Source of the DNA: Manduca sexta
Lineage: Eukaryota > Arthropoda > Insecta > Lepidoptera > Sphingidae
NCBI RefSeq assembly: GCF_014839805.1
Contig: NC_051124.1
Coordinates: forward strand, 8,804,001 to 8,868,000
Length of the DNA: 64,000 nt
Direction of reading: 5' to 3'
Under the pieces are notes generated by a model, which made no database searches, was not told the DNA's origin, and worked only from the letters and a program-made list of their open reading frames with translations. Positions 26,161 to 38,093 of this stretch are shown one piece after another. Each line of letters starts with the position of its first letter. The first letter of the stretch is position 1. The translations under genes were made by a program, and so were the position numbers.

Positions 26161-26780
26161 TTAGGACAGTAATTTTGGCTTTGATGTCACATGACATTAC
26201 GAAAATTCCAGTTCACTCAACATTTCGTAACCTACAGACTTAACCTGAGAATTCTGTTTTCCGTGAACTATGAATTTCGTCCCTTATTAATATGTATGAG
26301 ATGTTGGGGATTGTGTTGAGTATCAGAACAGCTCACGATTCCTTGGCAATAACACGACTGACCCATGTCAGCAAATGGACGCAGTCGAAAAATAGATGGC
26401 GCTGTACTCATTTCGCTGGCACAGACTTGAACCCTACATAAATCTTATTGCCCCAGTGCAAGGGAGAAGACCATTAATATTTATAAGAAAGAGGTAAAAA
26501 GACAACACTATGGTTGGTCTATTTATAAGGGAATCCTGAGTGTCCTTGCAGTCAGCGGGACCGTTGTCAAATTGATTGATGGCTTTATCTGGTGGCTTCA
26601 AATGCCATATTATTTTGTTACTGCATATTTTAATTCATCTCATTGATGACAGCTGGAGATAATTGATAATTTATAGCCCTCGCTGCAACTAAATGAACTG
26701 AAATTCTATTCTAAATGCGATAAAAGCATTTGAGAGTAATTTAATATGTTCTTTATTTAAAATTGAGTTTAATGTTACGA

Positions 26781-26882
26781 TTAATTTTATTTTTATTAAA
26801 TAAATTGTTTGAGTAATACATCTTTACGCTTAAATTTATTTTTTTATTAAATAAATTGTTCAAGTAATATATCTTTGCGTCT
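26781..26882 (+). repeat. two-copy tandem repeat, 50-52 bp unit
   Basis: Two adjacent units each contain TATTAAATAAATTGTT, then AAGTAAT or GAGTAAT, then ATCTTTRCG(C/T)T. They differ at a handful of positions. The 68-codon minus-strand frame spanning both is therefore internally repetitive and unlikely to be a gene. Confidence 0.85.
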
Positions 26883-27242
26883 AACAAATTGTAGTTTTTT
26901 GTACGTCTAAACGTAATTGGAAGCGAAATTATGTTAATGCAAGTATTTATGTGGCACATTTATATTGGTAAATCAACTCACGTCCGCAACTGGCAATATT
27001 TCAGCCGGCTGGATGTAAACATTACAAGTTATTGAGATGGGAACGGGTTGAACGTGTGCCAAGATATCGGACTTCAATCTTACCTGCGAAATTGAATACA
27101 GTAGGCACAATGTTAGTTCCACGAAAATAATGTAGGTCAACAGCGTCGCTTATTCGATTAATGCAATTTTTCGCGGAAGGTGTCGGTCAATAAACTTCGA
27201 TGGAGCGTTAAATGTCGGATAATTTTATTTTATAATGATTTA

Positions 27243-27446
27243 TTATATTTACGCGAATGTTAGACATTAATATTAAACTATTTTTCGGATTTTATCGCGG
27301 TTTTAATTATTTTACCTCACAACTACCTCAGTCCCCCCGTGACCATAAAGGCTGCAAAGTCTTCGAAACGTCGGGAGAAAACTAAAATAATTAAAACCAC
27401 GATAAAAATCCGAAAAAATAGTTTAATTTTAATGTCGAGATTTTAT
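27243..27446. mobile_element. complete fold-back element family E
   Basis: Left arm 27261-27314 and right arm 27383-27436 are near-perfect inverted copies of about 54 bp, with a 68-bp spacer containing CCTCAGTCCCCCCGTGACCA. The left outer end TTTACGCGAATGTTAGACAT recurs as its complement at right-hand ends of other copies. At least eight partial copies occur in the window. It encodes no protein. Fold-back/MITE is an inference from structure. Confidence 0.85.
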
Positions 27447-27849
27447 TTTATACAAGCAAGCCGCCTGCCTATGCGTTCGCGACCTTATATATATATACAA
27501 AAATAATCCTTATAGCATGATTCAGTATTCACGCGTGATGGCTTATTATTAGCGTATTTCATGTATAAGTTTGGTGTTTCTATACCGATTTCTATGATTC
27601 TTTTTTATGGAATATTTAATAATGTTAACTTTTTTTAATTAGGGATGACTGAGAGTGTTATAAACGTAAGAGTAGACAAATATAATGAGAAAGCTTCGAA
27701 CTGCTAAGCTATCGGGAGTTACACGTGTTGTTGTGAGTCAACCATAAAAGATAGACATATGCTGTCGTGGAATATTTTTTACATAATTTTAAGGAGAACA
27801 TTTCCGTCATATATGATTTCTGTGTAGCTTTAACCATTAAGGTTGCAAC

Positions 27850-28174
27850 CGCGACGGAAGCTCAAAAAATGGAGTAACTTCTCCCGTTTTCCCAACATTT
27901 CCCTTCACTGCTCTGCTCCTATTAATTGTAGCGTGATGAAAAGTATACTATAACCAGCACAGGAGTATGACAAATAATTGTACCAAGTTTCGTTTAAATC
28001 AGTCGAGTAGTTTTTGTTTCTATAACGGTTATACAGACAGACAGACAGACAAAAATTTTACTAATTGCATTTTTGGCATCAGTATCGATCCCTAATCACC
28101 CCCTGATAGTTATTTTGGAAATGAAAAAAATGAAATATTCATTGACCTCTCTACAGATTTATTATAAGTATAGA
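27850..28174 (-). mobile_element. Helitron-like element, 3'-truncated
   Basis: On the minus strand the 5' end reads A|TCTATACTTATAATAAATC, a TC start after A. The interior includes GATACTGATGCCAAAAATGC and a tetranucleotide block CTGTCTGTCTGTCTG. The terminus abuts a TAGA-type microsatellite on the plus strand. No CTRR end was located. Confidence 0.55.
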
Positions 28175-28223
28175 TATAGATATAGAAATATAGATAGAAG
28201 AAGAAGATAGAAGATAGATAGAT
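28168..28223 (+). repeat. (TAGATA)/(GAAGATA) microsatellite
   Basis: Mixed repeats of TAGATA, AGAAGA and GATA directly at the 5' end of the preceding Helitron-like element, probably grown from its terminal ATCTATA. Confidence 0.8.
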
Positions 28224-31200
28224 CACGTTATGGTTCAATTATACTGTTGAACAGTCTGGGTTGTGTATATTATATTATGTTACACATATTATGCATACAT
28301 ATAAACCTTGGCTATTTACACTAAATATGTTGCAACAATAAATAAAGAAATATATAATATGAAGTTGAATGAAATATGTAATTGAATTCCCACTATTTAT
28401 TACGAATATGCATATACTGCTGAACAAAGTATAAAATTACAAGTTTTAATCATTTTAGTTAACGCTTGAGTGATTTGAGCCCAAGAACATCAAGTTATAT
28501 CACAAAAATTATGTATGGATTGTTTATTACAACGCCTAACTTTAATGGACTTTGAGGCAGATTTGCTAGAATTTTCTGTTTTGTAAAACGAGCTATGCAT
28601 TCAAATCCCGTATATACTTAAATTATATTCACTGTGTTACACTGCAATCCATTCACACTGACTAGTATGATCAATATTGACAGCTTGTGGTTATGTACGG
28701 AGTGGCGCTTATAAGAAAAAAAATTAGTGAAATAAGTAAAATTATTTTTGTTATAGCGAATTTGATTGCCATTTAAGTTCAGATATTGAACAAATAGTTT
28801 ATATGGAAGTTCGTGTCTATAGAATGGTTTTATATCATAAGAAATCATTGATGTCTTACCGGGTTTTAATAACTGTAAAACCTAGCGCATCGGACCACTT
28901 TATAAGGGCTTCCGCCCGGCAAACTTTTCAATCGCAGCACTTCCCACAAGTTTATCCTTTGAACGCTCGCCCCCTATTTTGGTAACCAAATTGAACGAAT
29001 AGGAAACTATAGAGAAACAAAGCTTTGACCTGCTTCACGGTTGGGTGGCGCTCTTTAAAATGTTTTACAGGTGATATTTCATTAAAAAATTCACGCTTCG
29101 TGTATTTTTCTCAATGTTATGTTTTGTTTCAATTCGAGTTTCATTTGGCTGAAATGAAAGTTATTATTATATAGTGGTTTAAATAGGCCTTAATAAATGA
29201 GGCAATTCGGAAAGGTAATTTACTGTTTTGTATTACGATTTATTAATTTAAAAATAAATTTATAATTATTAAAAATAAAAAATGTTTTGCTATAGCTTTT
29301 AAAATTTTCTATTAAATTTCCGAACATTCTATATTCAGGTTAATATATCGCAGTTATAATAGTCGCAGGTGCGAATTTTAGTGATGAAAGTACATGTTTT
29401 TCCACGTAGCCTAATAAAATTACTGAAATTCCCATATGACAATAAATAATTCAAGTCTACTCAAGTTCGACATAATATACCTGGTGCCAGTGGGACTGTA
29501 ATTTGGGGGCAAATAATGAAACTGCTGGGGTCTGAATAGGTATAATTCAGCAGTATTTTTATTATGTATTTTCTTAAAATAAGTAGTTGGATTCTGGAAT
29601 ATTTATTTCTTATACATTATGATAATAGAACATCGATAAATAAAATATATAATTTTAATTAGCTTCAGGTTCATCGAACTTGGATTGCGTGTTATAGTAA
29701 TAAAAATTTGTGAATTTTTTGTTAGAAACTACCCTGAAAAATGGTATTGTAGTTGCTAAATAAACTAATAAATATAATAATAAATGACATGGTAGGTACT
29801 ATAAAAAGTTTATAAATATTATAATAATAATAAACCTTCTGTTTATTGTTTTTTTCTTCATATCATTTCTCTACCCACACACAAGTCCTTTGAGTTACAT
29901 AATACCTATTGTATAATTTTTTGCAAAAATAAAATTAACCTCGCCACACATCTCGCCGAATTCCAAAGGCTCAATGTAACCATTGGATACTCCTGTAATT
30001 CAATCTGTGTAAATCACCCTCATTCTTCGAACTGTTCACATTCGCCATTTTCAATTACACTGTTCTTTGTACGCAAATTGTAAAAGTTCTCGTTTTGTAC
30101 TTAATAAATTCCGTATTCTTAACAAACTTTTTTCGCAAAAGTACAAAAATGTATTGTTTGCAAGTGAAACATTAGTCTTTTGTTTCGAATAACCTTCATG
30201 CGGTCGGACTTTCCTCCACTCATTAACTTTTCTTCTGAAGACAAGTGGTAATCTGAGTACCGGCTTTATTTCGAGCAATAATTTAAAATGTACTTTATGT
30301 CTTATGTAATAAGTGTGAATTTGTAACACGCAATTTTTCAGTGCAATTTTACTTAGGTCGGTCACATAATGAGAGCTTTTTACGACGTTAGTGGGACTTA
30401 CTGTTGCTGCTTTAAGAACGCTAAGATTTCCATTCGTGTCTATGGCGTGTTGGTAATGTTTTTGTATCCATTCTATTTATTAAATTATTTCTTACTTTCT
30501 TTTAAATTTTCTAGGCGAATGTATGTTATATTTACGTCGTAGATTCGACTTAAAAACCAGGCAGTTTACAGCTGTTGCAAAATAACTTAACCAACACAAC
30601 TTATATTTAATTTCAGTAATAAGAATGTAGTTATATTATATTGAAACGTTTTAAGTCTTCGCGCCCGCATGGACGCTTGCTTCACACAAAACAAGACAAT
30701 TAAACTTCAAGAACAGCAAATAAAAATAACGTAAACGTATGAACAAACGATCCCGTTATCACACCTATTTTCCTGTTAAACGACGCCACTTACTATCAGC
30801 AACACGAACATAGGTTTTCGAACAACCATTTTCCATCGTCGATTCACGTTGGACGAACGTATTTATTAGTGGTATTTTTTTTCGCGGGAATTTTTCGGCC
30901 AGTAATTTTGGCCAGTGGGAAATGAAAACTCTTTGGAATGTGGCATAAGTGAATAGTGTTGTGGAATATGTTGTCGATAAAACGAAGACTGTCTTTGAAC
31001 GCTTGGTATGAAAAAGCATTGTTGAAGAGGAGGGATTCAAATGGATCAACTCCGTTGGGATCGCCTCTGTCCGATGAGGTTGGGTATTTTTTTTTCCTTT
31101 TTTTAAGTAATTTTGAGCTCAAAATTATTGCAACCATATTTTTTTAAGTATTGATTGTTTTAAAGCGGATTCAATTTTTCAGGTTGCGTTATCACAAACC

Positions 31201-32190
31201 TTTTTAATTTTTTTAGTTCTTTTTTTTGCAGTTTCAAAATTTTAAAATGTATATTGAAGCACATTGTATTTTTCAGTCGTTATATCCAGTGTGTGGTTAC
31301 ATAATATAAAGAGAAGTGTCCCTTTCTAAGGGTTTTCTAATTTCTAAACGGCGTAATTTTACATACTCGATATTGTTGCGTAAAATGCCGACCTTGATCA
31401 TCGCGTCAATGTTATCGCAAACTGATTACGGGAATGATTTTCACTGCGATGGTTTAAGTTTCGAATATCGGGATTGAATTTGCTGTTCAACGACTTTATC
31501 TTTAAGTAAATATACGTTCGCAGTTTGTCATTCTTTATTTAAATTTTTTTGGAACATATTTCGAATATTATATTAATATTATTACGCTTTTTTTATATAA
31601 TTTCCTTATTTCATGTTAAGAGTTTAGACTTAAAAAGGTCCTAGTTACACCTGAATTGTTTATTTCACAGTAACAGTTTTAATGGGTTTAAAAAATTGGC
31701 AAATATTTTAACAGCTGCTGGATCGTCTACTACGGACCTATACGATATTACGTTTTTACATACATATATGTATACAGAGTAAAGTTGATAAAATCCCTTT
31801 TCATGATACCGAATAATATATGCCTACAGAAGTAGGTATATGGGATACACATATAGTGAATGTAAATATTTTAGTTTTTTTATCGTATTTCATGATCATA
31901 AAAATTGCTAATTGAATGTTTGCAATATTGTGACATTATTTTGTCCCTAATAAACTATAGTCAAAGTGGTGTTGTTAAGGACAAGCTACGTTAATATACT
32001 TCCGAATGGGAAATACTATGTATTAATTAATTTTTTCCTTATACAGACATTTCAATATATCCGAAATATTGTTACAGAATCCGTCGTTCTAAATACATTT
32101 TAAACTCAATCAGTTTTTGGCAGAACCTTTCTGATCTATAGTTTTTAAATCGATATTTATAAACTAAAAAAATATGTATCATTTCTTGTA
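28224..32190. other. AT-rich tract, no gene
   Basis: No repeat family recurs here. Overlapping open frames at 30051-30365 and 30765-31147 occur on both strands, have no family resemblance and lack convincing splice sites. Poly-T tracts occur near 31088 and 31215. Confidence 0.45.
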
Positions 32191-32201
32191 AAAAATTCAA
32201 C

Positions 32202-32400
32202 ATGAAAAAATTTAAAATTCGAACACAAACGCAAACTCGATACGCGATCGATAACGTCAACGCAAACGCAGAGTTCATCGGCACACCACCTGATGTATTA
32301 CAAGGTCGCGCAGCCTTCACATAGTGCTTCGATAAGAGTATCATCAGTAACGCTTTCGTCTATTGGTACAGCAATGACATCATCCCTGCAAGTCGCTCAC
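32202..32400. other. GC-richer segment with open frames on both strands
   Basis: On the plus strand an ATG at 32202 opens a 40-codon frame to a TAG at 32322-32324, containing RYAIDNVNANAEF. After that stop the same frame stays open well beyond 32400. On the minus strand an acidic 28-codon frame (DDVIAVPIDE... to a TAA at 32298-32300) starts right after a TTGCAG. That acceptor lacks a pyrimidine tract. The contrast with AT-rich flanks suggests either a decayed coding fragment or conserved non-coding DNA. I do not recognise it. Confidence 0.3.
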
Positions 32401-34060
32401 CTTGCTCGGATATCTTACATGTGTATATTTCTGCGGTAAACGGATCATGTATCATTACAATAAACAGTTCAATAACTAATTACGAACGTATTTCTTGAAA
32501 TACATATTTTAATAATAGAATTTCAAGAACTGATTGAAAATATACAGAGTTCCATAGAAACTTGGACAAATTATTCCACCATCTAAATCTAACAGAAGCG
32601 TTGTCACCATTAGTGTGCTTAAAATTTTAGTAATGAAGTTATACATGTAATAAACTAATCATTATTATTTACATGTAAAGGAACATACGTCACAGTAAAG
32701 TAATTAAATTATGATATTCTTAATTACTATAATAATTAAATAAACTTTCACTATCATTTACGGTCACCTTAACTTTACTAGGATCCATAAATAAAGGGCA
32801 AAAAGTCAATTGATCGTAAACACTAAACTTATCAGGAATATTTCAAAAACGAAACAAAATTTATAAAACAAAGTTACCACTTCACGTCAAAGCTACACCA
32901 GACAAAAACGTTTTAATGTTATAAAAATAAAATATCACTTTAACTAGGTCGAGAAAAACGCGCAGAGAATGAGGAACAGCATTAGAATAGTTTTAATTCT
33001 GCATGAGCGTTGGGTTTAGGGCGAAAAATACACATTTGCAGGAAGCAGTGATGCTTGGAATAGTATATGTTTTTTTTTTAATCTACAGGATTAAGGTTTG
33101 ATGCTATAGTACATTTTTTTTTTGTTCAGGATTAAGGTTTCAGCGAAAAGCGAGCACTAAGCTTGTAAATATACAATCAGGAGGACAAACAACTCCATTG
33201 TTAATTCCAACTTTTGTATCTCGTTGTCCCTTTCGTTCCTTTTAGGAAAGTTTCTCGTTTCTCTTATCTCCATTTAAATAGTTCTTGTAGTTCCTCCGTC
33301 TAGACTAATTTTGATTATGTTGCGTTTGTGAGTTGGTTTATTTTATTAATTTGATGTGCTGAACCGAGGTGGGACTAGTGTAACGGGATTTAATAAATTA
33401 AAGCTAGAGTCTTGGGATACTTCAACGTTATTATTTATTTTGTTAGATATAGGTACCTATTGTGATTTATACTAGCATTTTACATAAGGATTTTGGGAAT
33501 TCTCGATCGTTTTATCACATTCTTTACCTCTTATTCTTTTAATAAATCAAATTTCTTTTCATTATGTAGTTATTAAGTTTTCGGTTTTTTATTAGTTTCG
33601 ATGGAATGATACTGTAGACCAGTGTGAAATATGCTTTCATGTTGTACGGCCTCACAACAACTTTATCGTTTTACATAACGCAACACGTTAGACCTTGAAT
33701 TTTTTTATTTCCAACTTTGTCATAAGTGCCAACCCTTGACCTTCTTTACTATTCAGCTACTGTATTTGCGAGCGACACTACAGTGGTAAATATTTGCCAA
33801 CCTTGAATTCACGACGCATTTCATATTCACTTGGGGCTTAACTAGGCACGACAACGCGGTAAAAACTTGCCTACATTCATTATCAAATAGTGACAGCCCT
33901 TATAAAATATTCAATTATTTTAAGGGTTGCCATCTAGAAATAAATTTGCTGTTTATTGAATTTGTCAGACATTAGCCATTAAGAATGATAAAGAGCATTT
34001 TTATTCTAGTGACATTAAAAATGAGTTATTTTAATATAATGCGGGTGTAATTTAGTTTAT
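32401..34060. other. AT-rich tract, no gene
   Basis: No repeats or coding signals that I can support, apart from T-rich runs near 33071 and 33113. Confidence 0.5.
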
Positions 34061-34073
34061 TTAATTTAGTTTA

Positions 34074-34410
34074 AAAAAAGCAGCGATAGCCTAGTTGGTT
34101 GTGGAACGGACTGCCGAGACGAATGTCCGCAGGTTCAAATCCCAAGCGCACACACCTCTGATTTTTCTAAAAAAATTATGCGTGTATTCTTTGAGAATTA
34201 TCGTTTGCTTTAATGATGAAGGAAAAGATCGTGAGGAAAGCTGCATACCTGAGAAGTTCTCTATAGGAATTTCGAGGGTGTGTGTAGTCTACCAATCCGC
34301 ACTAGGGCAGCGTGGTGGACTAAGGCCTAATCCCTCTCAGTAGTAGGGGAGGCCCGTGCTCAGCAGTGGGCAAGTATATATATATAATACAGGGCTGATA
34401 TTATTATTAT
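34074..34410 (+). repeat. complete tRNA-derived SINE family A with 13-bp TSD
   Basis: The head carries an A box TAGCCTAGTTGG (34087-34098, full match to TRGCNNAGYNGG) and a B box GGTTCAAATCC (34132-34142, one mismatch to GGTTCGANTCC), spaced as in a tRNA gene. These form an internal RNA polymerase III promoter in this class. The body runs through CTAAGGCCTAATCCCTCTCA and ends CAGGGCTGATATTATTATTAT. A perfect 13-bp target-site duplication TTAATTTAGTTTA flanks it (34061-34073, 34410-34422), showing LINE-type retrotransposition. The 82-codon frame over it is spurious. Confidence 0.92.
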
Positions 34411-34760
34411 TAATTTAGTTTATAACTTTCGAATTAAGTATAAATGAATAAAATCTTCTTATTGGTGAATTGGGAAATGAAGACTTCTTTTTTAATTTAA
34501 TGGAGACAAAGGAAGTCAGGGAATTAAGCACCCAAATACAATGCTCCCGATATTAGCAAATGGCAGCTGCGGTCGACACCTGCGCAAACGCAACTGTCGT
34601 GCCACATCGGGACCATATGGTGTGTGTAATTTAACACCAACATAATGCTATTATACTGATATAGCAATATTTAGCTTTCAATAACGCTGTTCGGTTTCAG
34701 TTATTTGTGGACATCTTCCTTATTCATACTATTTTGTAGGCGAGTAGAGATTTGTATTAT

Positions 34761-34797
34761 GATTTATGCATTCTTTGAGAATTATCGCTTGCTTTAA
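34761..34797 (+). repeat. SINE family A short fragment
   Basis: TTATGCATTCTTTGAGAATT then ATCGCTTGCTTTAA matches an internal block of the complete SINE at 34074-34410. Confidence 0.55.
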
Positions 34798-34885
34798 AAC
34801 CTGCAAAATTAACTTAAACCTTGTATTAACTGTCGTTTACTATTTTAAAAATTGATTCCTATGTCAATTAATTTAGATTTTGTTT

Positions 34886-35090
34886 TTTTTATATTTTTTG
34901 CTTTGAATGACGAGACGATCTTGCTGTTTGACTGATGCTAAGCGGTACGACCGCCCATAAACAATAGAAAAATCATCCAACACCTTGAATTACAAAGTAT
35001 TGTTTTGTATTCCACTGTGCTTGCCATCCTGAGTCATGAGATGTTAAGTCTTATTATGTCCAGTAGTTACACTGGCTATAATGTTCTTCA
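34886..35090 (-). repeat. short retroelement family C, copy 3
   Basis: Poly-T at the left edge is the A-rich 3' tail read from the other strand. CTTTGAATGACGAGACGATC and CGACCGCCCATAAACAATAG follow, ending in CTTATTATGTCCAGTAGTTA. Order matches 44836-45022 on the opposite strand. Confidence 0.75.
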
Positions 35091-35270
35091 AACCGTAACA
35101 CAACAGTGTCCACACACTGTTGCATACCGGCAGAAAAAGTCATCGTGGTGGTACCTACCCAAGCAGACTCCCACAAGAGAGACCAACCACCAGTGGACCA
35201 CCTCTTTTTACTGTTTCGTCCACATTGCTTTTTGTTGCGTATAAAATATACATTTATACTAAGCTGTATA

Positions 35271-35608
35271 GCGGCGATAGCCTAGTTGGGTGTGGAACGG
35301 ACTGCCAGACGAATGTCCGCAGGTTCAAATACCAAGGGCACACACCTCTGACTTTTCTAAAAAATCATGTGTATATTCTTTGTGAATTTATCGTTCGCTT
35401 TAACGGTGAAAAAAACATCGTGAAGAAACCTGCACATTCGAGTAGTTCTCTATAGGAATTTCGAAGGTGTGTGAAGTCTACCAATCCGCACTAGGCCAGC
35501 GTGGTATCTGTATATATATAGCTAAGGCCTAATCCCTCTCAACAGTAGAGGAGGCCCGTCCTCTGCAGTGGGCAAGTATATAACACAGGGCTGATATTAT
35601 TATTATTT
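35271..35608 (+). repeat. tRNA-derived SINE family A with internal insertion
   Basis: A box TAGCCTAGTTGG at 35278-35289 is intact; the B box is damaged (GGTTCAAATAC). Near 35506-35522 the usual GTGGTGGACTAAGG is interrupted by about 17 extra bases of TA-rich sequence. The end CAGGGCTGATATTATTATTA is intact. The 111-codon frame over it is repeat-derived. Confidence 0.88.
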
Positions 35609-35936
35609 ATTAATCTATTAAGGATAAATATCCACTTCGAAGGTTAATAATGTTAATGAACGCGTGTCCGGGCGACACGTAGGCGTGTTTAATCCTGGTG
35701 TATAATTGTCCTCTGCAATATCGTTCCTGATCGTAAACAACGATTCATAACTAGCGGTTTATTAGTTTAATTGGTACACAGGAAAATGTAAAATAAATTC
35801 ATTAATGCTAAAACGTTCCGCTGTTAATTAGTTTTGTAGATTCTAGTAAATTGTTTACTTATAAATTGTTTGTGATTGGTTATTAATGGTATAAAAGTTG
35901 TAGATAGCGGGGCAATTAGTGCACGCACTTTTCGCC

Positions 35937-36113
35937 GTGTCCAATGTTTATTCTGTCCCATGATGTGATAGCGACGAGTCTGTCACCATATCGGGCACAA
36001 ACTCCAGGCTTCACACAGCTCACAACACAAAATCACTTTTCCCGACCTGGGGATCGAACCCCAGATCTCAGCCATGCAGTCATACCGTAAAACAACTACG
36101 CCTCCAAGGCTGT
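35937..36113 (-). repeat. tRNA-derived SINE family B, copy 3
   Basis: Minus-strand head GACAGCCTTGGAGGCGTAGT, B box GGTTCGATCCC, then a shortened body including TTTGTGCCCGATATGGTGAC and ATCACATCATGGGACAGAAT. The 3' tail is missing. Confidence 0.78.
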
Positions 36114-36769
36114 CGTCAGCTAACATTTTTGGTATGCCGAACTACCTACCAAATAACGAAACCTCGCCTCCGTTACCCCAACTGCAACACACAATCTAAG
36201 ATTACTATCCGTAACAATTGTTTGTGAATAAATTAAAAAAAAATATGTGAACTTATTAAAAAAAAAATAGGAAAAGAACGTTTTTTGGTAAGCTTGAATG
36301 CATAACAGTTGAAGTACCACGATCTTCCTATCACAATAGCAATTTATTTCACTACTGAATTGTAGACGTATCAGAATTTTCCTATCCATAATCAAATTCA
36401 ATAATTTTACCGAGAAAATACGAAATCGGAAGATGTAAGACGCTAATTCTCATGTACAATTATTTCTATGTCGAGTTTGCGTTTATGAATTGTCCTCAAT
36501 AGTTTCTTGCTTGTGTGGGAATATGAATAATGATAATTTCCATTCAATAGCCTGTATGTAGGTTTCTAATTTCGCCATTAGAACTGATGGGACGCAATTA
36601 TTATAAGACCTTCGAACATTTGTAATTTAAAATTATATTTAAATGCGAATTGAGGATGTGAATACAATCGAACAATATAACTACGAAGTTTTTTTAAGAA
36701 AGTCGAACTTTTTACTCTCATTATATTGCGTTTGTTAGAAAAGAATTCGTGATCTATTCAAAATCTATA

Positions 36770-37907
36770 TCTATACTATTATATAAAGCTGAAGAGTTTG
36801 TTTGTTTGTTTGTTTGAACGCGCTAATCTCAGGAACTACTGGTCCAAACTGAAAAATTATTTTTGCGTTGGATAGCCCTATGTTCGTGGAGTGCTATAGG
36901 CTATATATCATCACGCTATACCCATTAGGAGCGGAGCAGTAATGCCTAATCTCAGGAACTATCGGTCCGAACTGAAAAATTCTTTTTCCGTTGGATAGCC
37001 CTTTGTTTGTGGAGTGCTATAGGCTATATATCATCACGCTATACCCAATAGGAGCGGAGCAGTAATGGCTAATCTCAGGAACTACCGGTCCAAACTGAAA
37101 AATTCTTTTTGCGTTGGATAGCCTTTTGTTCGTGGAGTGCTATAGGCTATATATCATCACGCTATACCCAATAGGAGCAGAGCAGTAATGGCTAATCTCA
37201 GGAACTACCGGTTCGAACTAAAAAATTCATTTTGTATTGGATAGCCCTTTATTTGTGAAGTGCTATAGGCTATATATCATCACGCTATGACCAATAGGAG
37301 CAGAGCAGTAACGGCTAATCTCAGAAACTAGGAGTTTGAACTGAATAATTCTTTTTGTGTTGGATAGCCCTTTGTTCCTGGAATGCTATAGGCTATATAT
37401 ATCAACACGCTATGCCCAATAGGAGCGGAGCAGTAATCGCTAATCTCAGGAACTACCGGTTCGAACTGAAAAAATATTTTTGTGTTAGATAGCCCTTTGT
37501 TCCTGGAGTGCTATAGGTTATATATATCGTCACGCTATAACCAATAGGAGCGGAGCAGTAATGAAACATGATGCAAAAACGGGGACAATTTATTAGTTTT
37601 GAGAGCTTCTGTTGCGTGCGCAGCGTAAACGGTTAAAGTTATGCAACAATAATGTATGACGGGATTGTTCCTCTTAAAAAGTTCTACAAAAATATATCAT
37701 AAAACAAAGTTCCCCGCTGCATCGGTCTGCCCGAACGTGTTAAACTCAAAAACTACCCAACGTATTAGGATAAAATTTGGTATGGAGACAGTTTGAGACC
37801 CTGGGAAGAACATAGGCTCCCGGGAAAATATATAGCGTGACTTTTATAACGGAAAACTTTAGCCCGAAAAACTTTATAACGCGGGCGGAGCCGCGGGCAA
37901 AAGCTAG
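36770..37907 (+). mobile_element. 1.1-kb Helitron-like element with internal minisatellite
   Basis: Begins A|TCTATACTATTATATAAAGC and ends in the imperfect GC-rich hairpin GCGGGCGGAGCCGCGGGC, AAAAG and CTAG|T. This gives 5' TC, 3' CTRR and an A/T insertion site, the Helitron signature. No Rep/helicase frame is present, so it is non-autonomous. The interior holds six tandem 123-bp units, then a unique 3' section (GTATGACGGGATTGTTCCTC, CGGTCTGCCCGAACGTGTTA). A second, shorter related element follows directly. Confidence 0.82.
36823..37563 (+). repeat. 123-bp minisatellite, six units
   Basis: Units start at 36823, 36946, 37069, 37192, 37315 and 37440, each beginning CTAATCTCAGRAACTA and ending near GGAGCRGAGCAGTAA. 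Four spacings are exactly 123 bp and one is 125 bp because of an extra TA. The units differ from each other by several percent, so the array is not brand new. Confidence 0.95.
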
Positions 37908-38093
37908 TTATTATATAAAGCTGAAGAGATTGTTTGAAGGCTGTTAGTCTCAGGAACTATTAAACTGATTTTAATATATTTTTATTTTATTTACAGGAAG
38001 CTACGTTATTCCTGAGTTATAGGCAATGTTTTTATGTCAGGAAAATAGTTATCATGGATTTTTTCACGCGTGCGGAACCGCGAATAAAGCTAG
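37908..38093 (+). mobile_element. second Helitron-like element, directly adjacent
   Basis: Starts TTATTATATAAAGCTGAAGA, the same 5' block as the upstream element but lacking the first few bases, and ends ...GCGTGCGGAACCGCG-n6-GCTAG|T with a diverged hairpin. Tail-to-head placement suggests insertion beside, or tandem duplication with, the 36770-37907 element. Confidence 0.65.

Noticed and set aside
187..27077. A 17-nt identical inverted match (TTGAAGTCCGATATCTT at 187-203 and its complement near 27061-27077)
   Set aside because: No similarity extends beyond it and a match of this length in 64 kb can occur by chance.
34087..34142. Possible functional tRNA gene (A and B boxes)
   Set aside because: The rest of the cloverleaf does not fold and the copy is flanked by a target-site duplication; it is a SINE head.
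36823..37563. CRISPR-like array
   Set aside because: Units are contiguous 123-bp tandem repeats with no spacers, in an insect genome and inside a transposon.
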